Below are positions 27,508-39,585 of a stretch of 64,000 bases of DNA, one piece after another. The stretch's first letter is position 1, and each line of letters opens with the position of its first letter. The stretch lies in the NCBI RefSeq assembly GCF_030463565.1, contig NC_134649.1, positions 32,451,044-32,515,043 on the forward strand, read 5' to 3'. The position numbers and the translations under genes are program-made. The notes under the pieces are model-generated. The model was not told where the DNA came from, searched no databases, and worked only from the letters and a program-made list of their open reading frames with translations. The DNA is from Pelecanus crispus. Taxonomy: Eukaryota; Chordata; Aves; Pelecaniformes; Pelecanidae.

Positions 27508-28171
27508 CACAGGTAATAAAGGGCAGCATCAGTGCCTGCCTAGGGTTTCATCCTGTGCTTTGTCCTAATTATGAGTAGATTAATGGCATGCTGAAATACA
27601 AAACAGATTTATGAGCCATTGCCATCTCCCTCTGCATTGTTGTACAGCTGACTCAACAGTACTCTTACTCCTTGGCTAGAAGGTCAACTTAGGTTTTACC
27701 AAGCTGGAGCTGGGGCTTGGACTCAAAGCCATGCTGCCTTACAGAATGCTGCTGCTAGGACAAATGCTAAACTAAGTCCCATCTGCTGTCTCCATGTCTT
27801 GTCCAGATGGATATTTAAGATCCCACAGCACATCCTGAATTCAGGATAACCCTATATATCTAGCCAGCATTCTTCCTTCATTACAAAAGACTCAGACCAG
27901 CTTGTATTTGAAGTCAGCAGAATTACTTCTGTTTTCTTGCAAAAACAGTATCTTTGCAGACTGGAAATACTGAACCTGGAATGGGAGAGGAGCAATGTGT
28001 AAAATGAAGGAGGAAATATTATGTGTTGATCATTGAAGAAAATAAGGAAAACCACTGTGATGAGATTACTGTGTGCTATTGTTTGAAGAGTATTTACTGA
28101 ATGTAGTATACCTGTAACAGTGCACTGCCTTTTGGGGGAAGAAAATGGGATGATGCTCAAAGCAGATGATC

Positions 28172-28290
28172 AGCCACAAGATTTTCTGGATTCTCTTCTC
28201 AGTGTTGCCACTAATGGATGTAGGCAAGTTCTTTCATCTCTCTGTGTCTCTGTTTCATGACCTGTAAATAGCAATAATAACAATTTGCTG
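28172..28290 (+). repeat. MIR/CORE-SINE relic, well preserved
   Basis: Clear order: 'gattctcttctcagtgttgc', 'cactaatggatgtaggcaag', 'ttctttcatctctctgtgtc', 'tctgtttcatgacctgtaaa', 'tagcaataataac'. These match 'ttctcttcccagctctgcc', 'ggcaagtcacttcatctctctgtgcctcagtttc' and 'ctgtaaaatggggataataa'. Confidence 0.7.
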
Positions 28291-29521
28291 GTTTTCAGCC
28301 TGGCTGTGAAACTTGACCTGCCACTGTTAACAAAATGTTTTGACATTCTCAAGTGGGAAGAGGGATGGGTTCAGCTGCATCTTCACTCCAAGTTGCCGGT
28401 TGCCAGAAAGTAGAAGGATGTCTCAAGAGAAAGATCATATGATACTTCTCTTGTTTCTTATATATTTCCTCACCCCCAACCCAAGGAAGCAGTTCTGTTT
28501 TAGACCTTTCATTCTATGCTTGGCAAAAATCATAATCGCTTTCTAGTGAAACCTTATTGTCCAATTTTCTTCATCAACCTGTGCAGCATTTTCCTCAGTA
28601 GACACTTGTCTTTTAGAGGAATGCTGCAGATTTGCTTCGCTCTCTGCCTTCATTGCAGCAGCCTTTCTTGGGGCAAAATTCTCACTCCCCTTAAGCAGGA
28701 ATTTGCTTGAAGAGCTAAGTCAAGACTGGCACTAACCCACCTGAGAGGAGCTTGCACATGCTCCTCTGAGAAGAGAGAGCGTGCCACTGGTCACTACTGC
28801 ATTAGGACCTAGTGCCTCTGGGCTTGGATCCATTAGTTTGCTAGTGAATTTCTCAGCCTCAGCCAGAGAAGATGCTGGGTGGATAGGATTGACAGAATAA
28901 CTTTTGCCCCTTATATAATCCATATATTGTCACAGACAAATTTCAGGGTGATGACAGCAAAACAATTTGGTGACAAGATTTTCTCAATTCCTCTGCACTG
29001 CTGGGATGAGGGTATAAAATCAGCAGGCAGGTAGAAGGCTAAAAGAACCTCTTTCTTTTCATGGGACCATGGTGTTCGATACCCCTGACAGAGTTATATC
29101 CACATCTATCCCAGTAATTTTTCTTCTGGGCTCAAGGCTAACCCAAAATATGCTGTTATTTTAGGGACAATGTGGGGGAGGTAGATGTGGGCACGATATC
29201 CACAGCCCTCTGGATGCAACACCTGAAATCTCACATGTCTGCTGGCCCCTGATCCAGCTGATAGACTGCAGCAAGACTGCTTCTCTTGGCACCAGCATCT
29301 TCCTGCTCATTGCCAAAGCTGGAGTTCTGTAAACAGATCTCATCCTGGCATATGCTATATTGCCATACAGGCAACACTCTTCTAACTGATTAATAACAAG
29401 CAGCTTGATAGGATTTGGGGAAGCACTGGAGTAATTAGTAAGATAAGGCCAGGTTTCTTTGTGCTGCACTTTCATGAATGACAAAAGCTTTCCCCCTGAA
29501 GACTTTCACTGATAAATCTGT

Positions 29522-29550
29522 ATATAATAATAATATTAATAATAATAAAA
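29522..29550. repeat. (AAT)n microsatellite
   Basis: Interrupted TAA/AAT units across about 28 bases in an A/T-rich stretch. It is a simple repeat. Confidence 0.75.
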
Positions 29551-30128
29551 GCTTTTTGCTAAAATGCAAGTTTAATATTTCTTTAGGGGATAAGAGGAAA
29601 GGAAGTGTTCAAGCCCTGGTACTGATGGGAGGCCAGAAGAATGGAAGAGGAAAGGAAGATATGTCAAAGCTGTGCTGCTAGGAAGGGACCTGCTTTTCCG
29701 CCTCTGCCAATGGCAAGGTTTAGGATTTAATCTCCTAACAGCTAGCATGTTCATCTTGGTAGGCACGTTGGCAAGGCTGACTGTTCAGTGCTTACAGCCT
29801 GGACTGTCCATGCATCACCAGGGCACAACGTGCTGATTTCCTCTGGCAAGACAATGAGGTGGATTGCTGTTCTGAACTGGGCCCTTCTCTGCCCTTCCAT
29901 GGAGTTGGTCCCACTTACGCTGATCCAGGGATCAACAACATACAGACTGTATGGGGCAAGTTTCAGCTTCCACATAGCTGGCTGTTTAGCTGCTGGTGGC
30001 AGTGGGATCATAAATACTGGATATTCCTTATTCATCTTCTCAGCAGGCATAGTTTCTGTTAGCTGTAGTGAGAAATTATGAGTGTGACTTTGACTCATAC
30101 AGAATAAGTGACCAGGCATCAAAATTGG

Positions 30129-30146
30129 AAAAAAAAAAAAAAAAAA
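30129..30146. repeat. Poly-A run
   Basis: Eighteen consecutive A residues, then GAAAG. No recognisable retrocopy precedes it and no target-site duplication is evident. Confidence 0.8.
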
Positions 30147-30923
30147 GAAAGAGTAAAAGGCTACAAATGTTGCCAGTGACAGCTGTTCATTTACTAAAAA
30201 TATCTTTTAATATTGCTGGAACTTTTAAAATAATCAAATTTATATGGAATATTCCTCACTAATTGAAGCTGTCTCTTTTTTATTAAATAGAAAGGTTACA
30301 GAAAAGTATATTGATGTTTTGAGAGTGATTCCTCTCAGGAGCACATTGACTGTTATGAATAGGATTTTGCATGATGCAAGCCCCTAAATGCCAACACTGA
30401 TATGAGGAAAACTGCAGATTCTTGTAATTGTAAATGCAATAGGCAAGGCTTTGGGCTATTGCATCCCCTTTCTGGAGATCGTTGTTGTAAAGCTCAAAGT
30501 GTTGTTTAGCCCTTGGTGTTCTCATTTATTTCCACAGCTTTTTCTGAAAGCAGAAGTTTGAAAAATGAAAGTCTTTCAAGAATAATCACTCTCTAAACAC
30601 TTAATGCTGCTGTGACAGCACTGTCTATCACTCAAGATTTAACTTTGGAAATCCACATAACATAGAGAAAAAAACCTTTTCCAATTAGCCGAGACTGGAG
30701 GCAGATTAGTTCTCAAATGCAGCACTGAGAGATGCCAGGGTGTATATTAATGGACCACGGGAGCTGACTTCTGACCATAATTTTGACTGCATTGGGTGGC
30801 GCATAAAATGGAAACAGCAGCTCTCCTGCCTAGAGATGCAGAACTAGCTAGTTAATGTGAGCTACCCTTCGGTATATCTCATAGGTCTTAGTGATCTACA
30901 AACCTGTCAAGTACAAAATATGT

Positions 30924-31045
30924 CATCCTCATTCTTTTATATAGATGGGGAAGTTGAGGTGTGGAGAGGTTACTAGGTTGCCCAAGGTCATACCATTCTT
31001 TTGGCAGACCTAGGAATAGCACCCATGCTTTCTGTCTCTAGTTTT
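30924..31045 (-). repeat. MIR/CORE-SINE relic, reverse orientation, well preserved
   Basis: The + strand carries the reverse-complement core: 'catcctcattcttttatata', 'gatggggaagttgaggtgtg', 'gagaggttactaggttgccc', 'aaggtcataccattcttttg', 'cagacctaggaatagcaccc'. This is close to the familiar 'gatggggaaactgaggcacagagaggttaa...gcccaaggtcac' wording, so the identity is secure even though the copy is old. Confidence 0.8.
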
Positions 31046-32349
31046 ATGGACACATGCACACATTCAAGTCCTAGCCGCAAAGTCTTGTTGAACAAACTTT
31101 ATCCCTTTTTTCACTCTTTGCGACCTGATTGGCATACACCTTCACGATCAGTGGAGTTGCAACTTTAACAGTCTTTAAAATCTTTTGTAATGTAATTCTC
31201 TTCATTAGAGCAAAGAGATGGTTTCCCCAGTCAGCAAGGTTTTGATGTTTAGATCCACAGTGGAGCAATCCTTGTAGCAATTCTTGCATCAAGAGTTTAA
31301 CATTGCTTTTTTCAGATCTGTAGTGCAGACTTCTATTACTTGAGTTAACAGGGTACATTGTTATACTGCTATATGTCATATGATACTGACATTAAAGGAT
31401 GCAGAATAAAGAAATAATCAGATGCACACTGTCAGGAAATTTCACAATCCTGGCTGACAACAGATGATGCAGGAGGGATGGGTTCAGTTTCAGGTCTGTA
31501 TTGTAGTTCCTTTGTTCTTGGTCAGTTCTCTCTCCTCTTGAGCTCTCCACTCTACCCCGGCTTTTCTCCTGATCTCCTTTTTCACTCATTCCATCAACAA
31601 GAAAAATTCCATTACTTCCAATTCACTTTCCAAATTTCCATCTCCTTTCCTTTTACTTTTTAGTCACCCTGTGCTTTCTTCCCCTCTGAGCCTTCTTTTG
31701 ATCCTATACACCTCATCTCCTGCCATCTACTTGGCCCACAACCTGACTTCTTCCCTCTGTACTCCCAGCCAGTCCTGGGGCTCTTTCTCCCACCTTCTTT
31801 GTGACTTTTTAGCTCCCCACTCTAACTCTGGTCCCTCCTATTACCTTACTACATTTTTTTTCCTGGAGATGGCAAAAGGCATATTCCAATTCCCAGTGTC
31901 ATATGTGAGAAAGAACTGAGCAACCCTAACTGTAGGCATTGCTGCCAGTAATACATATTTATATTTTACTTAAGTACACAATATTCTTTCAAAAGAATTA
32001 GACCTAAAGATTACAGGACATTAAATGACCAAAATAATTTAATCTGGTGATAAGAAAATAGATGATAGATTGAATAAGAGGCAAATTCTGCAGGGGAAAA
32101 AACAAACAACAAAGACAAGAAACAAACAACAGCATGACATAGGTGGATTGAATGCCATCCTTGGGCAGTCCTATCCAAACCCCTCAAAAGAACCATATTC
32201 TGGGCCCCTTCTTATTGAACAGGTGGATATTATTTGGTTTCTTCCAGATAATTCTTCTAATTGCTCTTTCATTTGTGACTGCTGTTCTGGGCTTTTGGAA
32301 GGTTATTTTTTACCTCAGTATTTTGTGGTGGAGGGACAGGAAGAATGAG

Positions 32350-32379
32350 ATGTGGTCTGACCAAATGTGGTCTGACCAG
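32350..32379 (+). repeat. Tandem duplication of a 15-bp unit
   Basis: Two adjacent units, ATGTGGTCTGACCAA and ATGTGGTCTGACCAG, differ at the last base only. Each contains TGTGGT, the core of RUNX-type binding sites. The pair could be a chance slippage duplication or a small regulatory cluster. Confidence 0.8.
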
Positions 32380-32397
32380 ATTCTGGGAACTCTCTTA

Positions 32398-32525
32398 TTC
32401 TAACCCAGCTCTGCAACGGACTCTCAGTGCATCCTGGACTATCACCTAGCTTCAATGTCTTCAGCTTCTTCAGTTTTCTAAGACGGAGATACCAGTACTG
32501 ATCAAATTACCGCAGAAGGGTATTG
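32398..32525 (+). repeat. MIR/CORE-SINE relic
   Basis: Ordered blocks 'taacccagctctgcaacgga', 'ctctcagtgcatcctggact', 'atcacctagcttcaatgtct', 'cagcttcttcagttttctaa', 'gacggagataccagtact' follow the MIR core from 'cccagctctgccactga' to 'gtaaaatggggataata'. Confidence 0.65.
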
Positions 32526-35139
32526 CACCGGACTCATTCGTGTTAAGTAGGATGACACTATAGCTTTGGCTTCTCCTGCTGATTTTGCTAGGAAAGGTAG
32601 GTAGTTATATTTTGCACCTCTGCTTGCTTCCAAGAAGCTATTGCACTGCTGAGCAAAGATGAGCCTGCAGTCCCTGAGCCTACTGTGTTGCTTTTATTAG
32701 GACTACTACATTAGAGCCTTGGTGACCAGAAAAAATAGGGCACAGCTGAAATGGTTCCAGGGAAAGGAAGCATCACAGGGAAGATAACAGCAAAGCAAAG
32801 TGTAGATTCTAGCTTTCATATGTCTCAAGCTACTGTTGTAACTACTGTGCCAGATTCCTGAGCTCTCTGAAGCCTCTTTTTCTTAGGAATGCAGGAACAA
32901 GGATTGAATTAAAAGTTGTCTGTCAGTGGGAGAATATAAGCCACCAAGCCAGTGATACTTTGGGGTTTTTTTTGACTGAAGTCATAACCAGTTTTATACT
33001 GATGAAAGATGTGGGTTTTACAATTTGGATAGTCCACTGAATGGGTATAAATAACATAAACTGCGCAAGTGCTGCTTATATAAATTGGAGATACTAACTC
33101 AAAGAGCACAAGGGCCAGTTTGGTCTGTGTTCTTTCCTTAATTTCCTGTAGAAAATGCCAGTAAGGATATGAGATCAAAGAGAATTTTTGGATGTGAATT
33201 CTGATTGCTGCAGACTGAACTACAATATATGGGGCACATAAAACTGCCATACAAAACCATCCAAACACAGTACAGTTTTCATTGAACTGTTTGCAGGTGG
33301 GTCTGGTGAGAGTGGACAGAAACTTCCAGGTGTGCTTATTCATCTCTGAGATGGGGCAACCCACTTTTAAATAATTTATTTTACATGTTTAGTGATACTA
33401 ATACTGGCTTTTAGTATTGCAGTTTCTCACATCACCTGTCCAACATTTACCTATTTCTTTTTGATTCAAGTTACTACCTGAGATTTAATTGCAGCAGTCT
33501 GTGGACAGTGTACAGGGGCAGGCATTGTGGTATATTGAGGTCAGTTCTCACTAGAAAAAGGAACAGTCTTCTCCCCAGTGCCAGGAATACATACAGAAGT
33601 AACAGACTAATGCTCCTACATTGCCAAGGAGAACAAAAGAAGAGCACATTTGCCAAGAAGAGAAACTCCAATAAATACTAAAGGGGTAAAAGTATAGTCT
33701 AAGGTTAGGTCAGAACATTAGTAGTTGGACAATGTGGAGCCTATTAACCACTGAACATTTTATAGCAGATATTATGCATGTCAAAACTATCAGCTGATTA
33801 TAAATACGGGCTTCTTTTACATAAGAAAACTGCTGTCCAAAGCTAATAAGTTCAAGTCATCACTAAATAAGTCCCAGTTAGATCTAGTGACTGTAGAGGT
33901 TTAGGCTTACATATAACTACTCCTGCTTTGGGGCCAGGGAGTGTGCTAGATGCTCTCTCAAGGTCTCTTCCAGTCTTACCTTCCAAGACTCAGTAATGTC
34001 AGGAACATTTCTTGAGTTTCTACAACAGTCAAGCTGGCACAATAATATTTACATTTTCCAGGGCTATAACAAGCAGCTAAATGTAATATCATCAAGCCTT
34101 GCTATTCAAAAAATGTTAAAGCTCTGAATTTCACCAGCTTGGGTTAAAAATGACAAATTCCTTGTTCTGCAGGTTTGCCTACTGGGTTCCAAAACTGTCA
34201 AGTTCACATGGCTGTGTGAGAACCCTGAGGGCAAAGAAATTCCTTTTTTCCCTAACAGAATCTCCAGATACTATGCAAAATATAACAAAAATCACCAGCA
34301 CTGTTTGTGCATAAAGCAAATCTGTTGAGATCCCTGTAAGTGAGGTAGTAAAGAGGCATGTTACTGTATCCAACAACTACCAAGGGTCTGTGAGGGTTTT
34401 GGCACATAAGACTTTCCTTCATAGTTAATGAAATGGTCTGAACACAGTGAGCTCTGCGTGCCTGTGGAGGTGCTCTGAGCACTTGCCTGCACAGGTTTAA
34501 GGCAGACTTTCTTAGGCCAGCATTCCACTACGAAGGCAGCCAAAACTGGAGATGTTTGAACCCCAAAGCTGAAGTATATTATCCATCACTATAGTAGTTT
34601 TTAACCCTGCCAAGAGAGGTGGTCCAAAAGAGGGACATGAAAAGGTGGCACTCCAACTGAGATCTTTCTCATGTCATTCTTCTGTACACACATGTTTTCT
34701 TCAGACTTCCAAATTCCAGGCTGCAGTCTGTATCCTCTTGCAGCGCTACAGGTCTCCCCCACAGCTTCTTGCCAAGCCTTGTCCCATACCCAGCTCCCAG
34801 AGGGCTGCCTCCATACAGGCGATGGTCCTGTAGGAAGCCCTTGACAAACTAATACAATAGTTGCCAAAGAGCAGATCATTTTCCAACAGGTCAAGAGACA
34901 GTGAGCAGTAATGAGAAGACCTGTTAATTACTGTTTGAGTGGAATTCTGTCAGGGAAGTAGGAGAGAAGGAAACTGATTCATCTGAGCTAATTTGGAGAT
35001 ACGGGTCAGCTGTTGTCTATGGGCTACACACAGTTCACAGAGCTCTGGACTGAGATGTCTTCATGCCTTGGAGAAAACACCAACCTGAGCTTTGTACCTT
35101 AACTTCAGCCTGCCAAGTCCCATCCAGATAGACAATGCG

Positions 35140-35225
35140 TACTGGGAGTTGGGCTCTTTTCAGAATGAGCATCCCTTCCCAGCTTTAAGCAAATCTCTTC
35201 ACTCATCTCCAGCATTGCTCCTTAG
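35140..35225 (+). repeat. MIR/CORE-SINE relic, partial
   Basis: Reads 'tactgggagttgggctcttt', 'cccttcccagctttaagcaa', 'atctcttcactcatctccag', a diverged version of the central MIR region. It lies a few hundred bases before the decayed LINE. Divergence makes this tentative. Confidence 0.4.
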
Positions 35226-35599
35226 ACAACTGCAGCGGAGCAGTGTGTAGCCTGCCTTTGTCAGCCATTCAGAAATGCAGAATTATGAAAGTACAGTTAA
35301 TCGATAAAAACACCATAACTGAGAATATGTGGAAAGATGTCATAACCCTTTTGGAGGGAGTCTGTGTGAAGTTTATTGGTGCAAGAAAGATCAATGTGTG
35401 AGAGACAGGAAGTGAGTAAAGTTGTCTTAAGGAGGTTGGTGATCATCACTAAATAAACAAGCTACAAGCATGCACAGTGGATGAAGGTGTCACTGGCTTT
35501 TCATTACTGCTGTTTGGTAACACCAGTTGGGATCAGGCACCCCTGAACTCAGCTCTGCAGGCTGTCCTTGCCCTGATGAGTTTACAAGCTGAGAAATTA

Positions 35600-36770
35600 G
35601 GTTCATGCTGACTATGTTTAAAAAATGTGGACCTAATAAATTACCAGGTTCAAATAATTTGCATTCCAATGGGGTAAGGGAGCTCCCAACTTGCTGGATG
35701 CTGACACCAAATTCTCCCCTTCTGCAGTATCAGTAATGGGCATAAGCCCAGCCTGTTTATGCCATCTACAATGTAATATTTGCATTTCTTGAGTGGCACC
35801 AGAATTTTTTTTCCTCATCATCAGGCCTTTTAACAACACTTCTGCTAGTTCTCCCTAATGGCTCCTAACTGTGCTAATAAGCATATTGTGTGCAATGTGG
35901 CATATCTGCCTTGGGATATTTTAGGGACACAGTAGACGAGGGGCAGCAGACCAGCCAGTGTGAGTGTAATGTTTCGTGTTGCTAGCAATTTGTTCGTGTT
36001 AGAAGATATCTCATGTTAACCCAGCTTAAAGTTATCAACCATGTAAGCATCACTCATTTAGTTTAGCTTCAATATTTGACAAAATTATGAGGACTGACTC
36101 TAATCATTAGGATCATGGTTTCAAACCGGGGTGGCAGCATTCACTGAATACAAACATTCCTGCCTTACCCTCCTGTGAGAGGAGAGCTGAGCCCTGTGGA
36201 GCCTATTATAAAAGACAGTTTGATGGAATAGGCTGAAATAGCAAGATTTATAAATAAAAGAAGATCAAGAGGACTGTACATAAAACAGCCTGTATCAAAC
36301 TAACCTAATTACTCTCTATGGTGAGGTCAGTAAGAGAGCTGATAAAATGAATGTGTATGACATTTCTATCTGTTTAGACCTTGGAAAGCCATTGATAAAA
36401 ATCTCCTATCAAAGGGTTGGACTCTTTGGCTGCTCAAGCTGCATAAGAAGGTCCCATGTGTTGAAACAGAGATGAGCAATGAGGAGGTCATTCTTGAGGC
36501 CACCAGGTTCTTACAGGGGTAGGTTGCTTGCAATGACCCTCAGCATAGTTTCCCAACTCCCCAGTGACTAAGAGAAAGGCTGCATGCAGAGTAACAGTCG
36601 TTTTTATGACACATACATCAGAAATGCTGTTAACTTCAAAGAATCTGCTAGAACAATTCCTTTGAAAAGCACAAAATATGTTAGGGGAATGGGATAGAAA
36701 ATAGTTGATGGGAGGTAACATGGAAAAATGTGAGATGAAGCACTTGAAAATCCCAAGATCACACAGCTGG
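35600..36770 (+). mobile_element. Decayed CR1/L3-like LINE (reverse-transcriptase remnants)
   Basis: Three blocks read like the CR1/L3 ORF2 polyprotein in the right order on the + strand. Near 35,620-35,690 translation gives a GPNKLPG...LHSNGVREL stretch, matching the GPDxLPGxDxIHPxVLRELA segment that precedes the polymerase fingers. At 36,302-36,415 the frame NLITLYGEVSK...DISICLDLGK is open and matches the region around RT motif A (usual form NLIAFY...DVIYLDFxKAFDK), with the motif A aspartate kept. At about 36,715-36,750 a MEKCEMKHL block matches the later xxKCxVMHLG motif. The gap between blocks 1 and 2 is longer than expected, so insertions are likely. Frames shift between blocks, so the element is dead and old. 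Confidence 0.7.
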
Positions 36771-38429
36771 CAGTGTTTAGAGAAGACATGGAGTGTTCTA
36801 GCACTCTCTGGGGCTTTGGGATCCTTGTTGGCAGGAACTAGAGCAGAGCAAGGAAATAAGAAAACATATTTCTATAAATGTTCAGCCATGATGTTGTGAA
36901 GCCTAATCTTAGCCCTGTGTGCAACCTTTCATACTCACTTTGGTTAAATAACTGAGCAAACTTGGACGCAGACACCAAAAGGAGCAATTTGCCCTTGGTA
37001 AGAGGGTATGTGCAAACACCTGTGTGCCACTTGAGCCCATGGCACCAGCTTTTCTCTTGCTGGTGGCTTATGCTGGCGTAGTTTACCTTGTAGCTGGGGG
37101 CAGAGGATAGGAATGTGCACACAGCTCAGCTGACATGCAGGGATTTGTTCAGTCTCCATAACCTTTAATTTGGAGTAAGAGCATGCATGCACAGCATTGC
37201 ACAGGAATGCCTGCCTCCTAAACAGCTCCACGCTTACACAAGCCACAAACCTTGGTAGGATTTGGGAACAGATCAGTCTCCCTGATATGTCAGCATCTCT
37301 GTAGAGCTGCCAGCTGAGACTGGGACATAGTAGACCTCCAGTTCATTTCCAGCTGGCTAAAAAATCCTCTCAGATGGAAATTACTTTCATACCAAAATTA
37401 ACCTGGGCTGGTTTCAGACCAATATCTTAAAGGCGTACAGATTTTCTACTACCCTTTGAATCATCCAGTCCCCCAACAGGGAACTTTAATGCCAGTGCAG
37501 CATCTGCTGTAGAATATTTATATTCAGGGCTTCCTGTGTGAAGCTCTGGATGGATGTGATTACTGAATATGTTGGAAAAAGGACGGTTTACTGCCTGGCT
37601 TTTATTTCCAGCTATTTTGTATTTCTATGCAAGGAGCTTATATGCCATGTTGTAAACGGCTGGTTTTCTTGTATGATGTCTCTTTTTTTCTCATTCTCTT
37701 AATGGGCTTCTCACTAAAACTGACGTTTCAGCAGCATTCCCATTATTAGTTATGATGCCAGTAAATGGAGGTCTCAGTAGTGGGTGAAATTTAAATTGGG
37801 TTTGAAGAGCATTCAAATAATTCAGCGCTTTACTTTCATTTGGTGGTTCAGTTTGCACAGTGTATGATTTAGTTATTCACATTTTAGTTACTGTGTTGAT
37901 GTTGTTTAGCAAAGACCTTGTTTTGCCTGGGACCCGACTACAGCTCTCAGCCAGTCTAATGTTGTTTACTGTAGCTAGCATGAAACTAATGTTTTGTTCT
38001 CTGGGTTCCTGTTTGATGTTATAAGCCGAGTCACACTAGCTAGTGCAGGAATCATTTCCATTTTGCTCTATACTGCTCACATGAAAAACAGCTAGCAGTG
38101 GGAAAGGACCTATTTCTGAGCATAAATGTTAGGTATGTTTTGCTCTGCTGGGAGTTTGTAGTAGTATAGTACCTTGGATAGGGTTTTACTCTTCATTCCA
38201 AAGAGCTGTCCTAAACTGCAGCAATTGATTTGAAACAGGATATAAGAGACTGAGCAATCCAAATCTGCGTTGTGAAAGAAGTCTGCAAAGTTTACACCTT
38301 TCCCTTGGACATCTTCAGTCATCCTATGAAAAACCCTGACTGGGAAGAAGTTTTCATAACTGAGGCTTATATGAGTCTTGGTAAATATCTGCCAGAAAAG
38401 AATAAGCTCAGCAGTGAATATTAGTCAGC

Positions 38430-38434
38430 GTTGT
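38430..38434. other. Target-site duplication, left copy
   Basis: GTTGT directly precedes the LTR's TGTC start and is repeated exactly at 39,586-39,590. A 5-bp duplication is typical of ERVL-class integration. Confidence 0.85.
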
Positions 38435-38580
38435 TGTCTTGGGTTTGCGTGGCAAGGTTTCGGTAGTGGGGGGAGCTACAGGGGTGGCTTCTGTGAGAAG
38501 GTGCTAGAAAGCTTCCCCTATGTCTGATAGAGCCAATGCCAGCTGGCTCCAAGACTGACCCACTGCTGGCCAAGGCTGAG

Positions 38581-38624
38581 CCAATCAGTGACAGTGGTAG
38601 TGCCTCTGTGATAACATATTTAAG
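38581..38624 (+). promoter_or_regulatory. LTR promoter elements (CCAAT and TATA-like box)
   Basis: CCAATCA starts at 38,581 and a TATA-like ATATTTAAG lies about 35 bp downstream, giving a normal pol II spacing. A second CCAAT lies at 38,533. Transcription would start near 38,650 and run rightward, toward CACNA2D2 about 13 kb away. Whether it is active is unknown. Confidence 0.6.
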
Positions 38625-38759
38625 AAGGGGAAAAAAAACCCCACGGGGACACAAACTGCAGCTGGAGTGAGGAGTGAGAATATGTGAGAGGAACGACTCT
38701 GCAGACACCAAGGTCGGTGAAGAAGGAGGGGAGGAGGTGCTCCAGGCACCGGAGCAGAG

Positions 38760-39185
38760 ATTCCCCTGCAGCCCATGGTGAAGACCATGGGGAGGCAGGC
38801 TGTCCCCCTGCAGCCCATGGAGGCCCACGTTGGAGCAGATATCCACCTGCAGCCCAGGGAGGACCCCACGCCACAGAAGGTGGATGTGCCCAAAGGAGGC
38901 TGTGACCCTGTGGGAAGCCTGCGCTGGAGCAGGCTCCTGGCAGGACCTGTGGCCCCGTGGAAAGAGAGGAGCCCAGGCTGGAGCAGGTTTGCTGGCAGGA
39001 CTTGTGACCCCGGGGGGGACCCATGCTGGAGCAGCCTGCTCCTGAAGGACTGCACCCCGTGGAAGGGACCCATGCTGGAGCAGTTCATGAAGAACTGCAG
39101 CCTGTGGGAAGGACCCACGTTGGAGAAGTTCATGGAGGACTGTCTCCCGTGGGTGGGACCCCACGCTGGAGCCGGGGAAGAGTGT
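38760..39185. repeat. Degenerate internal tandem repeats in the LTR
   Basis: Imperfect units of roughly 40-60 bp share words such as 'ctgcagccc(a)tggag', 'cacgctggagcag' and 'gaccccgtgg'. They repeat many times with substitutions and small indels. They explain the stop-poor frames of 134-247 codons seen here in several phases. Confidence 0.7.
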
Positions 39186-39395
39186 GAGGAGTCCTCCCCT
39201 GAGAAGGAATGAGCAGCAGAGACAACGCAGGATGAACTGATCACAACCCCCATTCCCCGTCCCCCTGCGCTGCTGGGAGTGAAGTTGAGCCCGGGAAGAA
39301 GGGAGGGGTGGGGGTAAGGTGTTTTAAGATTTGGCTTTATTTCTTATTACCCTACACATGTTCTCACTCCTCTCTCCTGCTCAGTTTTGATTGGT

Positions 39396-39401
39396 AATAA
39401 A
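39396..39401 (+). terminator. LTR polyadenylation signal
   Basis: AATAAA followed within about 30-45 bases by a T/G-rich stretch (39,424-39,442), the usual arrangement of a retroviral R/U5 junction. Confidence 0.7.
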
Positions 39402-39585
39402 TTAAACTGATTTTCCCCAAGTTGAGTCTGTTTTGCTTGTGACGGTAATTAGTGAGTGATCTGCCTGTTCTTACCTCAGCCCACGAGGTTTTCATTATAT
39501 TTTCTCTCCCCGGTCCAGTTGAGAAGGGGAGTGATAGAGTGGCTTTGGTGGGCACTTGGCATCCAGCCAGGGTCAACACACCACA

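Larger units (their letters stand above)
23409..38429. other. Gene-free upstream DNA, second block
   Basis: No exon can be supported. The block holds old SINE relics, a copy of the dispersed palindromic repeat, the second 22-bp word, short A/T simple repeats and a decayed LINE, all listed separately. Between these I see nothing distinctive. Confidence 0.65.
38435..39585 (+). mobile_element. Solo LTR of an avian ERVL-type endogenous retrovirus
   Basis: A 1,151-bp unit begins TGTC and ends CACA, bounded by a perfect 5-bp duplication (GTTGT), as expected for a complete LTR. No gag, pol or env remnants flank it, so the internal part was probably lost by LTR-LTR recombination. Inside are two CCAAT boxes (38,533 and 38,581), a TATA-like ATATTTAAG near 38,616-38,624, a GC-rich middle with repeating CTGGAGCAG-type units (about 38,760-39,185), and AATAAA at 39,396 followed by a GT-rich stretch. 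The order U3-R-U5 on the + strand is therefore clear. I recognise the sequence type as an LTR common in bird genomes but cannot name the subfamily with certainty. Long open frames inside it on both strands reflect its composition and are not genes. Confidence 0.9.

Noticed and set aside
33942..34010. CR1-like 3' wording 'ctagatgctctctcaaggtctcttccagtcttac'
   Set aside because: It resembles the CR1 tail segment, but no terminal ATTCTATG repeat or longer match follows, so I did not list it.
38421..39253. Open frames of 222 and 247 codons on the minus strand
   Set aside because: They lie inside the solo LTR, run antisense to it, and arise from stop-poor internal repeats.
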